Positions 1-10,400 of a stretch of 64,000 nt of DNA are shown piece by piece. Numbering within the stretch: the stretch's first letter is position 1; each line of letters opens with the position of its first letter. A program made the translations under genes and the position numbers. The DNA comes from Alphaproteobacteria bacterium (lineage in GTDB: Bacteria > Myxococcota_A > UBA796 > GCA-2862545): the NCBI GenBank assembly GCA_020632885.1, contig JACKEQ010000005.1:62001-126000 (forward strand). The letters run 5' to 3'. The notes below the pieces were generated by a model. That model was given only the letters and a program-made list of their open reading frames with translations, had not been told where the DNA came from and ran no database searches.

Positions 1-33
1 ACCAAGGCCTTCCAGAAGGTGTTCCCCCCATGA
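1..33 (+). CDS. 3' end of an upstream gene (partial)
   Basis: Only the last ten codons are in the window, ending TKAFQKVFPP and a TGA. The stop overlaps the start of the next gene in an ATGA arrangement, so the two genes are translationally coupled. The next gene has an anti-sigma-like layout, so an ECF sigma factor is a reasonable guess for this one. That guess rests on context alone; ten residues cannot identify it. Confidence 0.5.
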   Translation, partial: TKAFQKVFPP

Positions 34-1304
34 GCGAGCAGGAGCAGGCAGAAGCGCTCGCAGCCTGGCTCGAGCGCGGCGGACCCCCTCCGGAGGAGGG
101 GCTGGACGAGGAGGTCGTGGAGGCGGTGATCGCCCTGCGACCCGAGCTCGCCGGCCCGGCCTCCGTCACGGCGGACGACATCCTGGCGGGCGTGCGGGAG
201 GGTCCCCTGGCCCCGACCATGCCCGTGGGTGCCAGCGAGGGCGAGGTGCAGGCGGCACCCCGGGCCTCCAACCGGCCCTGGTACATCGCGCTGGTCGGGA
301 TGGGCGGGGTCTCCGCCATGGGCCTGGCCGCCGCGATGCTGCTCACCTTCGGCGTGGTGCTGAACGCGAACGCACCTTCGCAGATGGAGGGCGCGGCCTC
401 GCCGGTGGTGGCCGCGCGGCCCGCCGAGCAGGCCATGGAGAAGGCGGCCGACACCGGGCGGTTCGGTGGGCGGGCGTCCCCCGACAGGATGGCGAAGCCC
501 AAGGCCTCCTCGCAGGTCGCCCGCTCGGCCCCCGCGGCGGCTCCGCGGCCCTCGCCCCGTCCGGCGCCCACGCCCATGGCGGTGCCCCTGCCGGAGGCGG
601 AGCCCGCTGCCGACCTCGACGCCGTGGCGTTCGCCGACGAGTCGGACGACTTCGAGGACGGCGAGCTCGCCTCCGGAGAGCTCTCGGCCCGCAGGGGTAT
701 GCAGCCCGCGAAGGGTGCGGCGAGCACGATCCCCGAGCTGTCCGATGCCGCTGGGAGCGGCGCGGGCCCCCGCCTGTCGTTGGACACCGAGGCCCAGCGC
801 GAAGAGGCACCAGCTCCGCCGCCTCCGATGGCCCCGGTCGCGCAGGCCGCGAGCCGGGCGCCGGCCGCCGCGGACGATGCGTACGGGGGGATCGCCGCAG
901 AGAGCGCGAAGGAGGACGAGAAGAAGCGCGAGCGCGCCGATCGTGACGAGCGACGCCGGCCCGCACGCAAGCAAACGGCGGAGGAGAGCGTGGGCGCCGG
1001 TGCGGCGGCGCCCGAAGCCCCGGCGGACGAGGCGTCCCTCGCGGCCTCCCAGGCCCAGCTCGCCCGACTCGGCACGGCGGGCGCGAGCCATCCCGACATC
1101 GACGCGGCACGTGCGGCCCTCGCGGCCGGAGACCCCGCCGCGGCAGCCGTGGCCTGTGAGCGCGGGCTGGCAGGCCTCACGGGGAACACCCGGGAGCGTC
1201 AGCTGCTCTACGCGCTCCTCGGCGACGCCCGGGCCGCTCTCGGCGACCCGGCGGGCGCACGGTCCGCGTGGGCCGCGGCCAACGCGATCCGCGGAGCGCG
1301 CTGA
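30..1304 (+). CDS. Single-pass membrane protein, anti-sigma-like layout with TPR-like C-terminus
   Basis: This 424-residue protein has an acidic N-terminal cytoplasmic segment of about 85 residues. One transmembrane helix follows at roughly residues 88-112 (WYIALVGMGG onward). Next comes a long low-complexity Ala/Pro/Glu-rich region of about 220 residues. The last 80 residues look like a TPR-type helical repeat (DIDAARAALAAGDPAAAAVA). A short cytoplasmic head, one helix and a periplasmic solenoid is the usual plan of anti-sigma factors paired with an ECF sigma gene. The ATGA overlap with the preceding gene supports such a pair. I see no zinc-binding HxxxCxxC motif, so it would not be a ZAS-type anti-sigma factor. 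The function is inferred from layout. Confidence 0.75.
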   Translation: MSEQEQAEALAAWLERGGPPPEEGLDEEVVEAVIALRPELAGPASVTADDILAGVREGPLAPTMPVGASEGEVQAAPRASNRPWYIALVGMGGVSAMGLAAAMLLTFGVVLNANAPSQMEGAASPVVAARPAEQAMEKAADTGRFGGRASPDRMAKPKASSQVARSAPAAAPRPSPRPAPTPMAVPLPEAEPAADLDAVAFADESDDFEDGELASGELSARRGMQPAKGAASTIPELSDAAGSGAGPRLSLDTEAQREEAPAPPPPMAPVAQAASRAPAAADDAYGGIAAESAKEDEKKRERADRDERRRPARKQTAEESVGAGAAAPEAPADEASLAASQAQLARLGTAGASHPDIDAARAALAAGDPAAAAVACERGLAGLTGNTRERQLLYALLGDARAALGDPAGARSAWAAANAIRGAR

Positions 1305-1339
1305 ACGGGGCAGACGGCCGCGCCGTGCTATGCAGGGGC

Positions 1340-2179
1340 ATGCCGTTCTCACCCCGCATCGCGCGTGCCCTCACCACCGTCCTCGGCGACTCCGGGATCC
1401 GCGACCGGGCCGAGCGTCTCCACTACGCCAACGCCGGCCATGGCTACGACGCGTTCGGGCTGAACCCCGAGTTCGTGGGCCTCGGCGAGGTCATCGGGAA
1501 GCTCGCCTACGAGAAGTACTTCCGGGTGCAGAGCTACGGCGCCGAGAACATCCCGTCATCGGGCCCCGGCATCCTCGCGGCCAACCACTCGGGAACGCTG
1601 CCCATGGACGGCGCGATGCTCTGGGTGGACGTCATCCGGCACACGAACCCGCCGCGCTGCAGCCGGGCGTTGGCGGACTACTTCGTGCCCAGCCTGCCCG
1701 TCGTCTCCACCCTCTTCGCGCGCTGCGGTGTGGTCGGCGGCAGCCGCGGCAACGCCCAGGCCCTGCTCGAGGCCGGCGAGCTGCTGATGATCTTCCCGGA
1801 GGGCGTGCCCGGCATCGGGAAGCCCTTCAGCGAGCGCTACCGCCTGCAGCACTGGACCAAGGGCCACTGCGAGCTCGCCATCCGCCACGGCGCTCCCGTG
1901 ATCCCGGTGGGCATCGTGGGCGCCGAGGAGCAGATGCCGCAGATCGCCCGGATCCCGGTGTCCGGTCCCATCCCGTACATCCCGATCCCGGCCACCCTGG
2001 TCCCGCTGCCCACCAAGTACCACATCCACTACGGCGAGCCGATCCCGCTGCACGAGGAGTTCTCGCCGGAGGACGCCGACGACCCCGAGATCGTCCGCGA
2101 GGCCGCCGCCCGCGTGAAGTCCGCCGTCCAGGCGCTCCTGGAGCGCGGTCTGTCCATGCGCAAGGGGATCTTCCGATGA
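1340..2179 (+). CDS. PlsC-like glycerolipid acyltransferase
   Basis: A 279-residue protein of the lysophospholipid/glycerolipid acyltransferase family. It transfers an acyl group to a glycerol-based or similar lipid acceptor at the membrane. Visible motifs are NHSGTLPMDG (acceptor/catalytic His and Asp block, near residue 72), GGSRGN and FPEG in MIFPEGVPG. The His-to-Asp spacing is slightly longer than the textbook HX4D, as in monoacylglycerol-acyltransferase-like branches. The reading frame is open upstream to 1268, but the ATG at 1340 gives a clean N-terminus (MPFSPRIARAL). The stop overlaps the next ATG (ATGA at 2176), so it is coupled to the SDR gene and both probably act on the same lipid pathway. 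The acceptor is not predictable. Confidence 0.85.
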   Translation: MPFSPRIARALTTVLGDSGIRDRAERLHYANAGHGYDAFGLNPEFVGLGEVIGKLAYEKYFRVQSYGAENIPSSGPGILAANHSGTLPMDGAMLWVDVIRHTNPPRCSRALADYFVPSLPVVSTLFARCGVVGGSRGNAQALLEAGELLMIFPEGVPGIGKPFSERYRLQHWTKGHCELAIRHGAPVIPVGIVGAEEQMPQIARIPVSGPIPYIPIPATLVPLPTKYHIHYGEPIPLHEEFSPEDADDPEIVREAAARVKSAVQALLERGLSMRKGIFR

Positions 2180-3156
2180 TCAGCGTGCTCGTCACGGGCG
2201 CCACCACCACGGTCGGCGAGAGCCTCGTGCGCAGCCTGGTCGCCGACACACGCGTCAGGCACGTGCTCGCCGTGGCCCGCGAGGCCCCGGAGCAGGCGCC
2301 GCTGTTCTCCCACGGCAACCGCCTCACCTACCTGCAGGTCGACCTCGCGCGGAGCCGCCACGTGCGCGAGCTCCTGTTCGGGCCCGCCCGTGACCTCGGG
2401 GTGGAGGTGGTGGTGCACCTCAACCAGCAGGACTCCGGCTTCCAGCGCGGCCGCCGCACCCACGCGGCCAACGTCGAGGCCCTCCGCGCCATGATGGACC
2501 TCGCGGACCGCCACCCGACCATCCGGCGGCTCGTGCTCAAGTCGTACGCCGTGGTCTACAAGGTGAGCCTCGAGCTGCCCGTGCTCGTGCGCGAGGAGCA
2601 CCCGCTCAACCTGTCTCCGAAGGCCCCGCAGTACATCCGCGACCGCGTGGAGGCCGATCTCACGGCCTGCGCGCGCATGGGCCTGTCCAGCTACGAGACC
2701 GTCGTGCTCCGCTGTGCGGAGGCCATCGGCCCGGGCACCGGGAGCCAGCTCTTCGACTACCTCGACGCGCCCATCGCCTTCCGGCCCATGGGCTTCGACC
2801 CCATGGTGAACGTCTCCACCGTGGAGGACGTCGTGTGCGCCCTGGAGCGCGCCACGCACGGCTCGGGCGAGGGCGTGTTCAACGTGCCCGGCTTCGACAC
2901 CCTGCCCCTGTCGGAGGCCATCCGGAAGTGGGGCACGCCCTCCCTGCCGCTCCCGGGGCCGCTCGTGAGCAAGGCGTACACGCTGCGCCACAGGCTCACC
3001 GGGAGCAAGTTCTCCTACGGCCTGAACCGGAACCGCCTGCACCTCGGGCTCGTGCTCGACGGTCACCGCGCGGCGGACGTGCTCGGCTACACGCCGAGCC
3101 ATCCGCTGGACTGGCCGGTGGGCGGCCCGGTCGCCGACCCGCGGCTGCCGGCCTGA
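2176..3156 (+). CDS. NAD(P)-dependent epimerase/dehydratase (extended SDR)
   Basis: A 326-residue extended short-chain dehydrogenase. The N-terminal Rossmann fold begins at residue 1 with VTGATTTVGESLV (GxxxxxG dinucleotide loop). It is followed by the typical acidic strand (YLQVDLA) and a VVHL stretch. The C-terminal part (FNVPGFDTLPLSEAI) matches the substrate-binding half of NAD-dependent epimerases. The classic YxxxK is not obvious: LVLKSYAVVYK holds the candidate Tyr and Lys, so the exact activity is unclear. It is coupled by ATGA overlap to the acyltransferase upstream, and its own TGA overlaps the apparent CTG start of the antiporter downstream. A lipid or sugar-lipid substrate is inferred from that neighbour. 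Confidence 0.8.
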   Translation: MISVLVTGATTTVGESLVRSLVADTRVRHVLAVAREAPEQAPLFSHGNRLTYLQVDLARSRHVRELLFGPARDLGVEVVVHLNQQDSGFQRGRRTHAANVEALRAMMDLADRHPTIRRLVLKSYAVVYKVSLELPVLVREEHPLNLSPKAPQYIRDRVEADLTACARMGLSSYETVVLRCAEAIGPGTGSQLFDYLDAPIAFRPMGFDPMVNVSTVEDVVCALERATHGSGEGVFNVPGFDTLPLSEAIRKWGTPSLPLPGPLVSKAYTLRHRLTGSKFSYGLNRNRLHLGLVLDGHRAADVLGYTPSHPLDWPVGGPVADPRLPA

Positions 3157-4499
3157 GGAAGCCCCTGCTCGCTCTCCTGCCCCTCCTCCCGCTCTCCGCG
3201 TGGGCCGCCGACGGCGGGCACGGCGGCCATGGTGCGCCCGAGGCCGGGCACGCGGCGGGCACCACCGGCGCCGAGCCCCTCGGGCTCATCATCGTGGTGG
3301 GCACGGCCTACCTGCTCACGCACTTCGTCGTGAACCGCCTCCAGCGGCGGTTCCTGTTCGTCAGCGGCCTCGAGTACGTGCTCCTCGGCGTGCTGCTCGG
3401 CCCGGCCGTCGTGAACACGATGGCGGTGTTCGACAACCTCGGTCGCCTGGCGCCCGTCATCGCCTTCGCGGCCGGCTGGATCGCCCTGCTCTACGGGATG
3501 GAGTTCAAGCTCCGCAACCTGCTCGACGAAGCGCGGGGGCTCGCCCTCCGGCTCGCGGTCGTCGACGTCGTGGGCACCGGGGCCGCCGTCGGGCTCGGTG
3601 GGTACGCGTTCTTCCGCAGCGGGCTCGTGATGCCCGTGGTCTCGGAGGCCGAGGCCGCCTGCGCCGCCAGCATGCTCGCGTGTGCGGCCGCCGCCGGGAG
3701 CAGCTCGGCCGTGGACCTCATCCGCGAGGCCTACCCGGACCTGCCGAGCCGCCTGCTCCCCACCCTGCGCCAGGCCGCCCGGTTCGGCGACATGCTCGCC
3801 CTGCTCGGCCTCGGGCTCGTCTTCTGCGTGTTCGACCAGGCTCCGGGCCACGCCACCGCCTTCGCGCCCAACCCGGCGTCGTGGGCCTGGGCCACCCTCG
3901 GGGTCGGTGTGGGGCTGGGGGCCGTGTTCGCCCTGTTCCTGGGCAACGAGGCCAACGACAACTCGCGGTTCCTGGCGCTCGTCGGCATCACCGTGTTCGC
4001 CGCGGGTGCCAGCTTCTTCCTCGAGATCTCGGCGCTCACCGTGAACATGCTCCTCGGTGCCGTGCTCGTGAACAGCAAGGATGGGCCGGCCGTGGCCGAG
4101 ACCCTCGACTCCTCGCTGAAGCCCGTGACCCTCGTGCTGATGGTGTTCGCGGGCGCCATGTGGGTGCCCGTACCGGCCCTCGCCGCCGTGGTGGTCGTGG
4201 CCGGCTACATCGCCACCCGGGGCGCCTCGAAGGCCACCTCGCTGCTGCTCGCCAGCCTGGGGACGCCGCTGCGCCGGGACGTCTTCCGCGGGCTCATGGC
4301 CCAGGGCAACGTCTCCGTGGCCATCGCCGTCACCTTCCGCCTGGTCTACCAGGGCCCCGCGGCAGACCTCGCCTACACCGCGGTGCTCGTGTCCGTCATG
4401 ATCCACCAGCTCCTCTCGCCCCGCATGGTCAAGCGGCTCCTGATCGACGCCGGTGAGCTCGACAGCGACGCCCGGTTCACCCGCGCGGGCGCCGCCTAG
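3153..4499 (+). CDS. Cation:proton antiporter (CPA family), apparent CTG start
   Basis: A roughly 448-residue integral membrane protein with about 11-12 hydrophobic segments, of the Na+/H+ or K+/H+ exchanger fold. No ATG, GTG or TTG lies in frame near the correct N-terminus. The CTG at 3153 overlaps the preceding TGA (CTGA) and yields a convincing signal peptide: Arg-Lys, a Leu-rich core, then SAWA and a His/Gly-rich mature start. Starting at the next in-frame GTG (3294) would cut into the first membrane helix. It is the first gene of a cation-homeostasis operon with trkA, trkH, a second antiporter and an MscS channel. A role in K+ or Na+ efflux coupled to protons is inferred; ion choice cannot be read from sequence. 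Confidence 0.75.
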   Translation: MRKPLLALLPLLPLSAWAADGGHGGHGAPEAGHAAGTTGAEPLGLIIVVGTAYLLTHFVVNRLQRRFLFVSGLEYVLLGVLLGPAVVNTMAVFDNLGRLAPVIAFAAGWIALLYGMEFKLRNLLDEARGLALRLAVVDVVGTGAAVGLGGYAFFRSGLVMPVVSEAEAACAASMLACAAAAGSSSAVDLIREAYPDLPSRLLPTLRQAARFGDMLALLGLGLVFCVFDQAPGHATAFAPNPASWAWATLGVGVGLGAVFALFLGNEANDNSRFLALVGITVFAAGASFFLEISALTVNMLLGAVLVNSKDGPAVAETLDSSLKPVTLVLMVFAGAMWVPVPALAAVVVVAGYIATRGASKATSLLLASLGTPLRRDVFRGLMAQGNVSVAIAVTFRLVYQGPAADLAYTAVLVSVMIHQLLSPRMVKRLLIDAGELDSDARFTRAGAA

Positions 4500-4509
4500 G
4501 AGGCCTCCC

Positions 4510-5859
4510 TTGTTCGTCGTCGTCATCGGTCTCGGACAGGTCGGACGCCACGTCGTCCGCACGCTGGAGATGGAGCGCCACGATGTCGTGGCCGTCGATC
4601 TGGACCCCGAGGCCGTGCAGTACATCGAGGAGCACCACGACGTGCAGTCCGTGGTCGGGTACGGCGGGTCGCAGAAGATCCTGCTCGCCGCCAAGGCCGA
4701 CCAGGCCGACCTCGTCTGCGCGGTCACCAACCAGGACGAGGTGAACCTCATCGCCGCCCTGGCCGCCCGCAACCTCGGGGCCCGCCGTACCATCGCCCGC
4801 GTGGAGGGCCGCCAGTGGGGCGCGTCCGACGACTCGACCGGCGTGGAGTACGGGCTGCTCGGGGTGGACGTCGTGTTCAACCCCAAGCTCCTCATCGCCC
4901 GCGAGCTCGCCAAGATCGCCCAGTCGCACGGGGCCACCGAGGTCATCGAGCTGGCGAGCGACCGCGTCGAGATCGTGGCCATCGACCTCGAGGACGACTC
5001 CAAGCGCACCCACCAGCCGCTCTCGCGCATCCCCTTCCCGGACGGCATGCTCATCGCGGCGGTCGTGCGCGACGGAGACCTCTTCGTGCCCGGTGGGAAC
5101 GACGTCCTGCTCTCGGGCGACCGGATCTACATGGTCGGCCTGCCGGAGCAGCTCCTCGCGGCCGAGGACCTCTTCACGCACACCCGCGAGGCCCAGTCCG
5201 TGTGCATCGTGGGCGGCGGGGTCATCGGGGAGTCCCTCGCGGGCACGCTCCACGCGGCCGGCGCGGAGGTCACGCTCATCGAGCGGAACAAGGAGCGCGC
5301 CCACCGCATCGCCGAGGAGCGTCCGGGCGTCACGGTCATCCACGGCGACGGCACGGACATCGGGCTCCTCCGCGACTACGACGTCGGCGCCTTCGACCTC
5401 TTCGCGGCCGTCTCCGGCGAGGACGAGGTCAACCTCATGGCCGCCCTGCTCGCCCGCAACCACGGCGCCAAGCGCACCGCCACGGTCGTGCATCGCCCCG
5501 ACTACGTCGAGATCCACCACCAGCTCGGCATCAACACCGTCCTCTCGCCCCGTCAGCTCGCCTCCGATCACGTGCTCCGGTTCGTGCGGCACCGCGAGCT
5601 CAAGTCCGTGGCCACCCTGGAGGGCGGTCGGGCGCAGGTCATCGAGGTGCGCGCCCTCGAGGGAGCCCGCGCCATCGGCGTGCCCCTCCAGCAGCTCCGC
5701 GTGCCCCGCGGCGCCATCCTCTGCGGCATCCTGCGCGGCGCCCAGGTGGAGATCCCGCGCGGCAACAGCGTGATCCACGCGGGCGACACCGTCATCGCGC
5801 TCGCCACCGACCGCGCCTACGACCGTCTCGAAGCGCTGTTCAAGCAGAGGGCCTTCTAG
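4510..5859 (+). CDS. trkA: TrkA, regulatory NAD-binding subunit of the Trk K+ uptake system
   Basis: A 449-residue peripheral membrane protein that gates TrkH. It has two RCK units, each a Rossmann RCK-N domain plus an RCK-C domain. The first begins FVVVIGLGQVGRHVV at residue 1, the second VCIVGGGVIGESLAG near residue 235. Paired GDG/GYGG and DEVNLIAALLARN stretches are diagnostic of TrkA. Length is close to the E. coli protein (458). I chose the TTG at 4510 because a perfect AGGAGG (4498-4503) lies six bases upstream. The frame stays open to a GTG at 4453, which would add a Pro-rich extension overlapping the antiporter gene. trkH follows directly, so the two form one uptake system. Confidence 0.93.
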   Translation: MFVVVIGLGQVGRHVVRTLEMERHDVVAVDLDPEAVQYIEEHHDVQSVVGYGGSQKILLAAKADQADLVCAVTNQDEVNLIAALAARNLGARRTIARVEGRQWGASDDSTGVEYGLLGVDVVFNPKLLIARELAKIAQSHGATEVIELASDRVEIVAIDLEDDSKRTHQPLSRIPFPDGMLIAAVVRDGDLFVPGGNDVLLSGDRIYMVGLPEQLLAAEDLFTHTREAQSVCIVGGGVIGESLAGTLHAAGAEVTLIERNKERAHRIAEERPGVTVIHGDGTDIGLLRDYDVGAFDLFAAVSGEDEVNLMAALLARNHGAKRTATVVHRPDYVEIHHQLGINTVLSPRQLASDHVLRFVRHRELKSVATLEGGRAQVIEVRALEGARAIGVPLQQLRVPRGAILCGILRGAQVEIPRGNSVIHAGDTVIALATDRAYDRLEALFKQRAF

Positions 5860-7452
5860 GTGCCACGCGGCGTCCCGGTCCACCGCATGGCCGCCCTGCC
5901 GGCCGGCTACGTCGTGTGCGGCATGGCCGCGTGCATGTTGGCGTGCGCCGCGGTGGGCCAGGGCTACTCGCTCGCGGGCTTCCACCGCACCGGCACGGAC
6001 AACTGGTCGGCCCTCGAGATGGTCGGCAGCGCGGCCATCACGGCGGTCATCGGGGTCGGGCTGCTCGCCTGGGGCCGCCCGGCCCAGGGCGTCCCGATGC
6101 GGCGTACCGAGGCCACGATCACCACGACGTTCGTCTGGGCCCTCACGGGTCTCCTGGGTGCCCTGCCGTTCGTGATCGACACGCGGATGCCCTACCCGGA
6201 CGCGATCTTCGAGGCCGTCAGCGGGTTCACCACCACCGGGGCCACGGTGGTGGTCGACATCGAGCGCGGGCTCTCGCGGCCCGTGCTCCTCTGGCGCTCG
6301 CTCATGCAGTGGCTCGGCGGCATGGGCATCGTGGTGCTCTTCATCGCGATCTTCCCGAACATCGGCATCTCCGGGAAGCACATGTTCCGGACGGAGGTGC
6401 CCGGTCACTCCGCCGAGGGCCTCAAGCCCAAGATCACCGAGACGAGCTGGGTGCTCTGGAAGCTCTACGCCCTGTTCACGGCGGTGGAGGTGGCCGCCCT
6501 GATGGTCCTCTTCACCTGGTTCGTGCCCAAGACCCGCGAGCTGCACTGGGCCGAGAACCTCTTCGACGCCGTGTGCCACGCGTTCACCACGCTCTCCACC
6601 GGCGGCTTCAGCACGAAGAACGCGAGCATCGGCTGGTACGACTCCGCGCTCCTCGACATCACGCTCTCCCTGTTCATGCTCGTGGCGGGCGTGAACTTCG
6701 GGCTCTTCTACGGCGCCATGATATTCAAGAGCCGCCGCGACCTCCGGGGCGGCTTCCTCCGGCGCACCACCTGGCTCGTCGTGGACGGGCTCACCGTGTT
6801 CCGGCGCTCCGTGGAGTTCCGCGTCTACGTGGTGCTCGTGCTGGCGGCCACGATCCTGCTGTCCATCGCCATCGTCCCCAACCACCACGGGAGCTGGCTC
6901 GAGGCCTTCCGCTACGGCCTCTTCATGGTCGCCACCACGGTCACGAGCACGGGCTACGGCACCGACGACTACATGGCCTACCCGCCCACGGGCCTCGGCA
7001 TCGTGCTGCTCCTGATGTTCATCGGCGGCATGAGCGGCTCCACCGCGGGCGGCATCAAGGTCAGCCGCGTGATCCTGCTCGCCGAGTCCACCTGGGCCCA
7101 GCTCCACAGGTCGATCCGCCCTCAGGTGGTGCAGGTGACCCGCCTGGGACGGGAGATCATCAGCGAGGACACGCTCCACGCGGTGAGCACGTTCTTCTTC
7201 GTGTACATGGCCTGCCTCGGGCTCGGGTCCCTGGTGGTCTGCTACACGGACGGCGTGTCGCCGCAGACCGCCTTCGGCGCGATGCTCACGAGCCTCTCGA
7301 ACATGGGCCCGGGCCCCTACTACGAGGGCTCCGACAACTTCGCGCGCTACTCGCCCACGGCCAAGATCCTGTTCTCGTTCGCCATGATCCTCGGCCGCCT
7401 CGAGTTCTTCACCGTGCTCGCCCTCCTCCTCCCCGACGTGTGGAGGCACTGA
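5860..7452 (+). CDS. trkH: TrkH, K+-translocating membrane subunit
   Basis: A 530-residue membrane protein of the TrkH/KtrB superfamily, which takes up K+ through four P-loop repeats. The four filter segments are visible: SGFTTTGATV, TTLSTGGFST, STGYGTDDY and SNMGPGPYY. The family block MSGSTAGGIKV is also present. Translation probably starts at the GTG at 5860, immediately after the trkA stop and nine bases past AGAGG; the ATG at 5887 is the alternative. Its TGA overlaps the following ATG by one base. Together with TrkA it forms the uptake arm of this operon, while the two flanking antiporters would form the efflux arm. Confidence 0.93.
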   Translation: MPRGVPVHRMAALPAGYVVCGMAACMLACAAVGQGYSLAGFHRTGTDNWSALEMVGSAAITAVIGVGLLAWGRPAQGVPMRRTEATITTTFVWALTGLLGALPFVIDTRMPYPDAIFEAVSGFTTTGATVVVDIERGLSRPVLLWRSLMQWLGGMGIVVLFIAIFPNIGISGKHMFRTEVPGHSAEGLKPKITETSWVLWKLYALFTAVEVAALMVLFTWFVPKTRELHWAENLFDAVCHAFTTLSTGGFSTKNASIGWYDSALLDITLSLFMLVAGVNFGLFYGAMIFKSRRDLRGGFLRRTTWLVVDGLTVFRRSVEFRVYVVLVLAATILLSIAIVPNHHGSWLEAFRYGLFMVATTVTSTGYGTDDYMAYPPTGLGIVLLLMFIGGMSGSTAGGIKVSRVILLAESTWAQLHRSIRPQVVQVTRLGREIISEDTLHAVSTFFFVYMACLGLGSLVVCYTDGVSPQTAFGAMLTSLSNMGPGPYYEGSDNFARYSPTAKILFSFAMILGRLEFFTVLALLLPDVWRH

Positions 7453-10400
7453 TGGCAGGGCACGGACCCCAGAAGCCCATCGATCTCCTCCAGAAGCTCG
7501 CCATCGTGGCCGTGCTGTTCGTCGGCATCATGCTGATGTACCGCTACGCCCCGCCCTCCGGCGGCACGCTCAACACGATGCTCCTCGCCGTGGGCTTCGT
7601 GGTGCTGGCGTCGTACACGATCGGCGAGATCGCACAGGTCTTCAAGCTCCCGCACATCACCGGGTACCTCGTGACGGGCGTGGTGCTGGGCTTCTCCCTC
7701 GCCCACACGCTCCTGGCGACCTTCCCGTCCCTGAAGCCGTGGATGCTGCCCCCGTTCGACGCCGGCCTGCTCACCGAGGGGCTGGTGGGCGAGAACGGGG
7801 AGCTCAAGCCGCTCAACACGCTCGCCCTCGCGCTGATCTGCCTCACGGCCGGCGGAGAGCTGAAGATCGAGGCCCTGCGTCGCGGGCTCGGCCGGATCCT
7901 CGCCATCCTCGGCGCCCAGACCGTCACCATCTTCGTCGGCGTCATCGCCATGTTCCTGATGGTGAGCGGCCGTGTGCCCCTCATGCCCGTGTTCGAGCCG
8001 CTGAAGGGGCTCGACCTCAGCGCCACCATCGCGCTGGGAGCGGTCCTGGCGAGCGTGAGCCTGGCCACCGCCCCCGCGGCCACCATCGCCATCATCAACA
8101 GCACGAAGGCGAAGGGGCCCATGACCGACGACGTCCTGCCCGTCGTCGTGCTGAAGGATGTGATCGTCGTGGTGGCGTTCTCCGCCGCGTCCGTGATCGC
8201 GCTCGGCCTGATGCCCGGAGCCTCTGGTGGCACGAGCTTCGCCTCCGCGATGATCGTGATCGCCGGGAGCGTGATCTTCGGCGCCCTGGTGGGTGGCCTC
8301 GTGCACGTCTACCTGCGCTTCGTGGGCGCCGAGCTCCTCCTGTTCATCCTCGGCATGGTGTTCGCCACCAGCCAGTTCGCCACCTTCGCGACCCACCGGT
8401 TCGACCCGTCTGCCCACGCCGAGCTGCCCCTCGTGTTCATCGCGATGGGGTTCATCGTCAGCAACTTCAGCTCCGAGGGCGACCACCTCATCCACGAGGT
8501 GGAGCGGCTCTCGGGCCCCGTGTACGTGCTGTTCTTCACGATGGCCGGGGCTTCGCTGCACATCGACGTGCTGCTCGACCCCCGCTTCGCCATCGTGGCC
8601 GTGATCCTCGTCGCCACCCGCGTGGCGATGCTCTACGCAGGCGTCACGCTGGGCGCGCGGGCCATGGGAGCCCACGCCTCGACGCAGTCCTACGGCTGGA
8701 TGGGCTTCGTCAGCCAGGCGGGCCTCGCGCTGACGCTCGGCGGCACGATCAACGCGACGTTCGGCGGCGAGATCGGGCTCGGGATGTACTCGCTCATCCT
8801 CGCGGGCGCGGCGATCAACGAGGTCATCGGGCCGATCCTGCTCCAGGCGGGCCTCACGCTCGCCGGTGAGACCGCGGAGAAGCGGGGCGAAGACGAGGAG
8901 GAGGTCGACTTCGTCACCGAGCGCGAGCAGACCGAGGAGGCCCTGGCCCCCTGGCGCCGCGAGGACGTAGACCCCGACGCGTGGGGTCCTCCCCCGGCCA
9001 CCGGCAGCGACAAGCTCGACACCATCGTCTCCGACCTCGAGCTCGAGCTCCGCACCCTCGTGCGCGACCTGGAGGCCGGGCCCCTGCCCGTGCTCGAGAA
9101 GGACGCGCTCACCTACGTGCGCACGCTGCGCCGGGACTTCCTGCGGCTCCACCGGCACCTGGCCACCCACCACGACAGCCCGCCCGACGAGCTCCTGGCG
9201 ACCATGCGCGCCGAGATGGCCGAGCTGGCCGCACGCTGGCGGGACGCCCTCCTCGACCGCAGCACCACCATCACCCGTCGTGGATGGAGCCCCCGCAAGC
9301 TCCAGGAGGCCCTCGACCGGCGTGTGGCGAACCTGCCGGAGCAGGTGATCGCACCCGCCAACGAGTCCACCTTCCTCCCGCGCGACGAGCCCCTGCTGCG
9401 CCGCGTGAACCGCTGGACCCGCCGGGTCCGCCACCGGATGGCCCCGCAGCAGCGGACGATCCACGTGCTCGCCCTCGGGCGCTTCCACCTCCAGGGACGC
9501 GTGGCCGGCCGCATGGAGGAGGTGGCCGCCCTCACCGTGAACGCCGAGCTCCACCTCGCGAACCGCACCGCCGCGCTCTTCGACGCCATCGACCACGGCG
9601 TCGAGAGCATGGCGAGCCAGATGCGCCGCGATCCCGCCGCCGCACAGGCCCTCATCGCCGCCCTGCGCGAGGAGATCGAGGACGACTTCAAGCTCGCCAT
9701 CGAGGAGGTGGGCTGGATCACCAGCGACGTGGTGACCCGCGCCACCAAGATCATCGGCGGCGCGCTCAAGGACCTCAAGCACGACCTCGACGTCTACGAC
9801 ACGCCGGACCTCCCGCCCCGCCTGCGTCGGTACCGTCGGGTGTTCGACGAGCGGACCGCCGGCCTGAACGCCATCACGCAGGGCCTGGAGGACGCCCGCG
9901 CGACCGCCAGCAGCCGGTACAGCGCCCTGGCCCTCGCCTTCGAGGTGATCCGGCTCGAGGCGCGCGTGAAGGAGGCCGTCGACACGCACGGAGAGCGCCT
10001 GGCTCGCCAGATCCGTGGAAAGGGCCTGCTCCACCTCGAGCGCGTGCGGGTGGGCATCGAGACCCTCCTGGGACGCTGCGAGACCCTGCTCGACCCCACG
10101 AGCACCCGCAGTGGTGCGGCCATCGCCGTCGAGCTCGAGGAGGCCACCAAGCCGGCACGCCGCATGGCCGAGGAGGCCATCGAGAGCGCGACGTCCCTCC
10201 GCGACTGGCTGGCCGGCGAGGCGAGCGACGAGCCCCTGCTGGAGGCCATCGTGGCGGCCGCCCAGGGCCTCACCGAGCACTACGACGTGCCGACCTCCCT
10301 GCCGGTGGTCGGGGAGCGCGCCCTGCCCTCGCGCGTGCACACGACGGAGGTGCCGTTCCGCGAGGTGGCGCTCTCGTTCATCGAGGCCAACATCACCCGC

